A stretch of 6,559 bases of DNA, taken from the NCBI GenBank assembly GCA_044450785.1, contig JBIOJM010000455.1, positions 1 through 6,559 on the forward strand, given 5' to 3'. Shown in pieces: positions 5,911 through 6,559 of this stretch. The notes beneath the pieces were generated by a model, which ran no database searches, was not told the DNA's origin, and saw only the letters and a program-made list of their open reading frames with translations. Every line of letters begins with the position of its first letter. The stretch's first letter is position 1. The position numbers were made by a program, and so were the translations under genes. The DNA comes from JBIOJM01 sp044450785. GTDB lineage: Bacteria > Planctomycetota > Planctomycetia > Isosphaerales > Isosphaeraceae.

Positions 5911-5926
5911 ATGGCGTCATGGCGTC
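5911..5926 (+). repeat. 8-bp direct repeat (ATGGCGTC)
   Basis: ATGGCGTC occurs twice with no gap, just beyond the stop of the minus-strand ATPase relic. Probably a small slippage duplication. Confidence 0.6.
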
Positions 5927-5938
5927 ATCCGGTTGGCC

Positions 5939-6559
5939 TCAGACCTGCGGATCGTGCCATTTTTCGGGGTTATCCGGCTGAAGACCCATCTGCTGGTCTG
6001 CGATCAGTTCGGGCATGTCGCCGTTTTTTTCGGCGGCTTTGCGATCTCGTGTAATTGACAGGACGCGACGGTGCGTGCTCCGCTTGAAATGGACGAATAT
6101 GCCATGGATGCCGAGTTGAGGAGTGATGCGGCGCAGGTCGATGGTGAGCCACTGGGACGATTTGGGCCAGCGGGGCGAGTCAGCGTGCTGACCCGCGAGC
6201 GCGGTGAGCTCGTAGAGCAGCTCGGATGCGGTTCCAGACCAATCGTTCAGGTAGTCGGGGCCGAGGTCGAGCAGGACGGCCGCGACGGGCGAGTCTTCGA
6301 GCTGGGTCATGGTCGCCTCGCGGCGATTGTCGTTGTAGTCTGAGAGGGCGGTTTCGGCCGGCCACCCGAGCTTTCGGCCGACCGCCTCGGCGAACTTGGC
6401 GAAGTCGGCCATGCGGGGCAGTCAGCCAACCGTTGACAGCCGAAACCATCAGCTCGCGGATATTTCGGGGCTCGGCCAGGATTGGGTGGGCCTGGGGGTC
6501 GATCAGCCGGCGGACGATTTTGGCCAGCGTGCTCTTGGCCGAGCCGTTCTGGCCGTAGA
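5939..6559 (-). pseudogene. Primase-associated mobile-element ATPase, internally deleted, partial
   Basis: The minus-strand frame entering from the right edge reads YGQNGSAKSTLAKIVRRLID, a Walker A-type P-loop (6554-6528) of the GSAKST form, then RNIRELMVSAVNGWL. In the ATPase family I recall from phage and integrative elements, often linked to primase-polymerase proteins, NGWL is followed by a Walker B region (AFDNLS-like) and later by LPRMADFA. Here NGWL ends at 6423 and LPRMADFAKFAEAVG begins at 6421 in a shifted frame, so the Walker B and downstream core are gone. The rest matches the family C-terminus: NDNRREA, WSGTASELLYEL, RWPKSSQWLTIDLRRITP and GIHGIFVHF, ending at TGA 5939. The N-terminal part lies beyond the window. 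A 157-residue product could still start at ATG 6412 but would lack ATPase residues. No integrase or replication gene is visible here. Confidence 0.68.

Noticed and set aside
6226..6558. Plus-strand ORF of 110 codons at the right edge
   Set aside because: Antisense to the P-loop and C-terminal segments of the ATPase relic; Arg/Ser-rich shadow.
1..6559. tRNA, rRNA or CRISPR array
   Set aside because: No cloverleaf with tRNA-conserved bases, no rRNA segments and no regularly spaced direct repeats were seen. The cloverleaf at 6-107 has stems unlike those of tRNA.

Overview
The window is high-GC bacterial chromosome, most likely from a Planctomycetota member. This is inferred from four things together: a PEP-CTERM secreted protein, a fused two-half ABC-2 permease, TTG starts with Shine-Dalgarno sites, and abundant interspersed palindromic repeats and gene relics. 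No single marker proves the taxon.

Left part (1-2497): a leucine-biosynthesis pair on the minus strand, leuC (TTG start at 2313) followed after 29 bp by leuD (880 to 179). Together they encode the two subunits of isopropylmalate isomerase. A candidate leuC promoter lies at 2359-2387. It is back to back with a candidate promoter at 2416-2445 for the divergent ABC permease gene. Downstream of leuD, near the left edge, sits a REPIN-like double palindrome (6-107).

Middle (2498-5077): a 637-residue ABC-2 type permease with an internal duplication (plus strand) converges on a PEP-CTERM sorting-signal protein (minus strand). The two genes overlap tail to tail by 164 bp. Each appears to read past its natural end into the complement of the other. 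The PEP-CTERM gene has a near-consensus sigma-70 promoter at 5049-5077 and looks lower in GC than its neighbours.

Right part (5078-6559): mostly debris. It holds a decayed GxxxR-family gene with a 9-bp tandem repeat at its 5' end, a second REPIN-like element that seems to interrupt that relic, an unassigned 52-codon ORF, short G-rich and direct repeats, and the 3' part of a primase-associated ATPase gene of mobile-element type. In the ATPase gene the Walker A segment is joined out of frame to the C-terminal region, which implies an internal deletion. The ATPase gene continues beyond the right edge.

The leu genes work together; the permease and PEP-CTERM genes have no visible functional link to them. 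I found no convincing new multi-gene system. The most interesting signals are the paired REPIN-like elements, the reciprocal loss of stops at the convergent gene ends, and the layered relics on the right.
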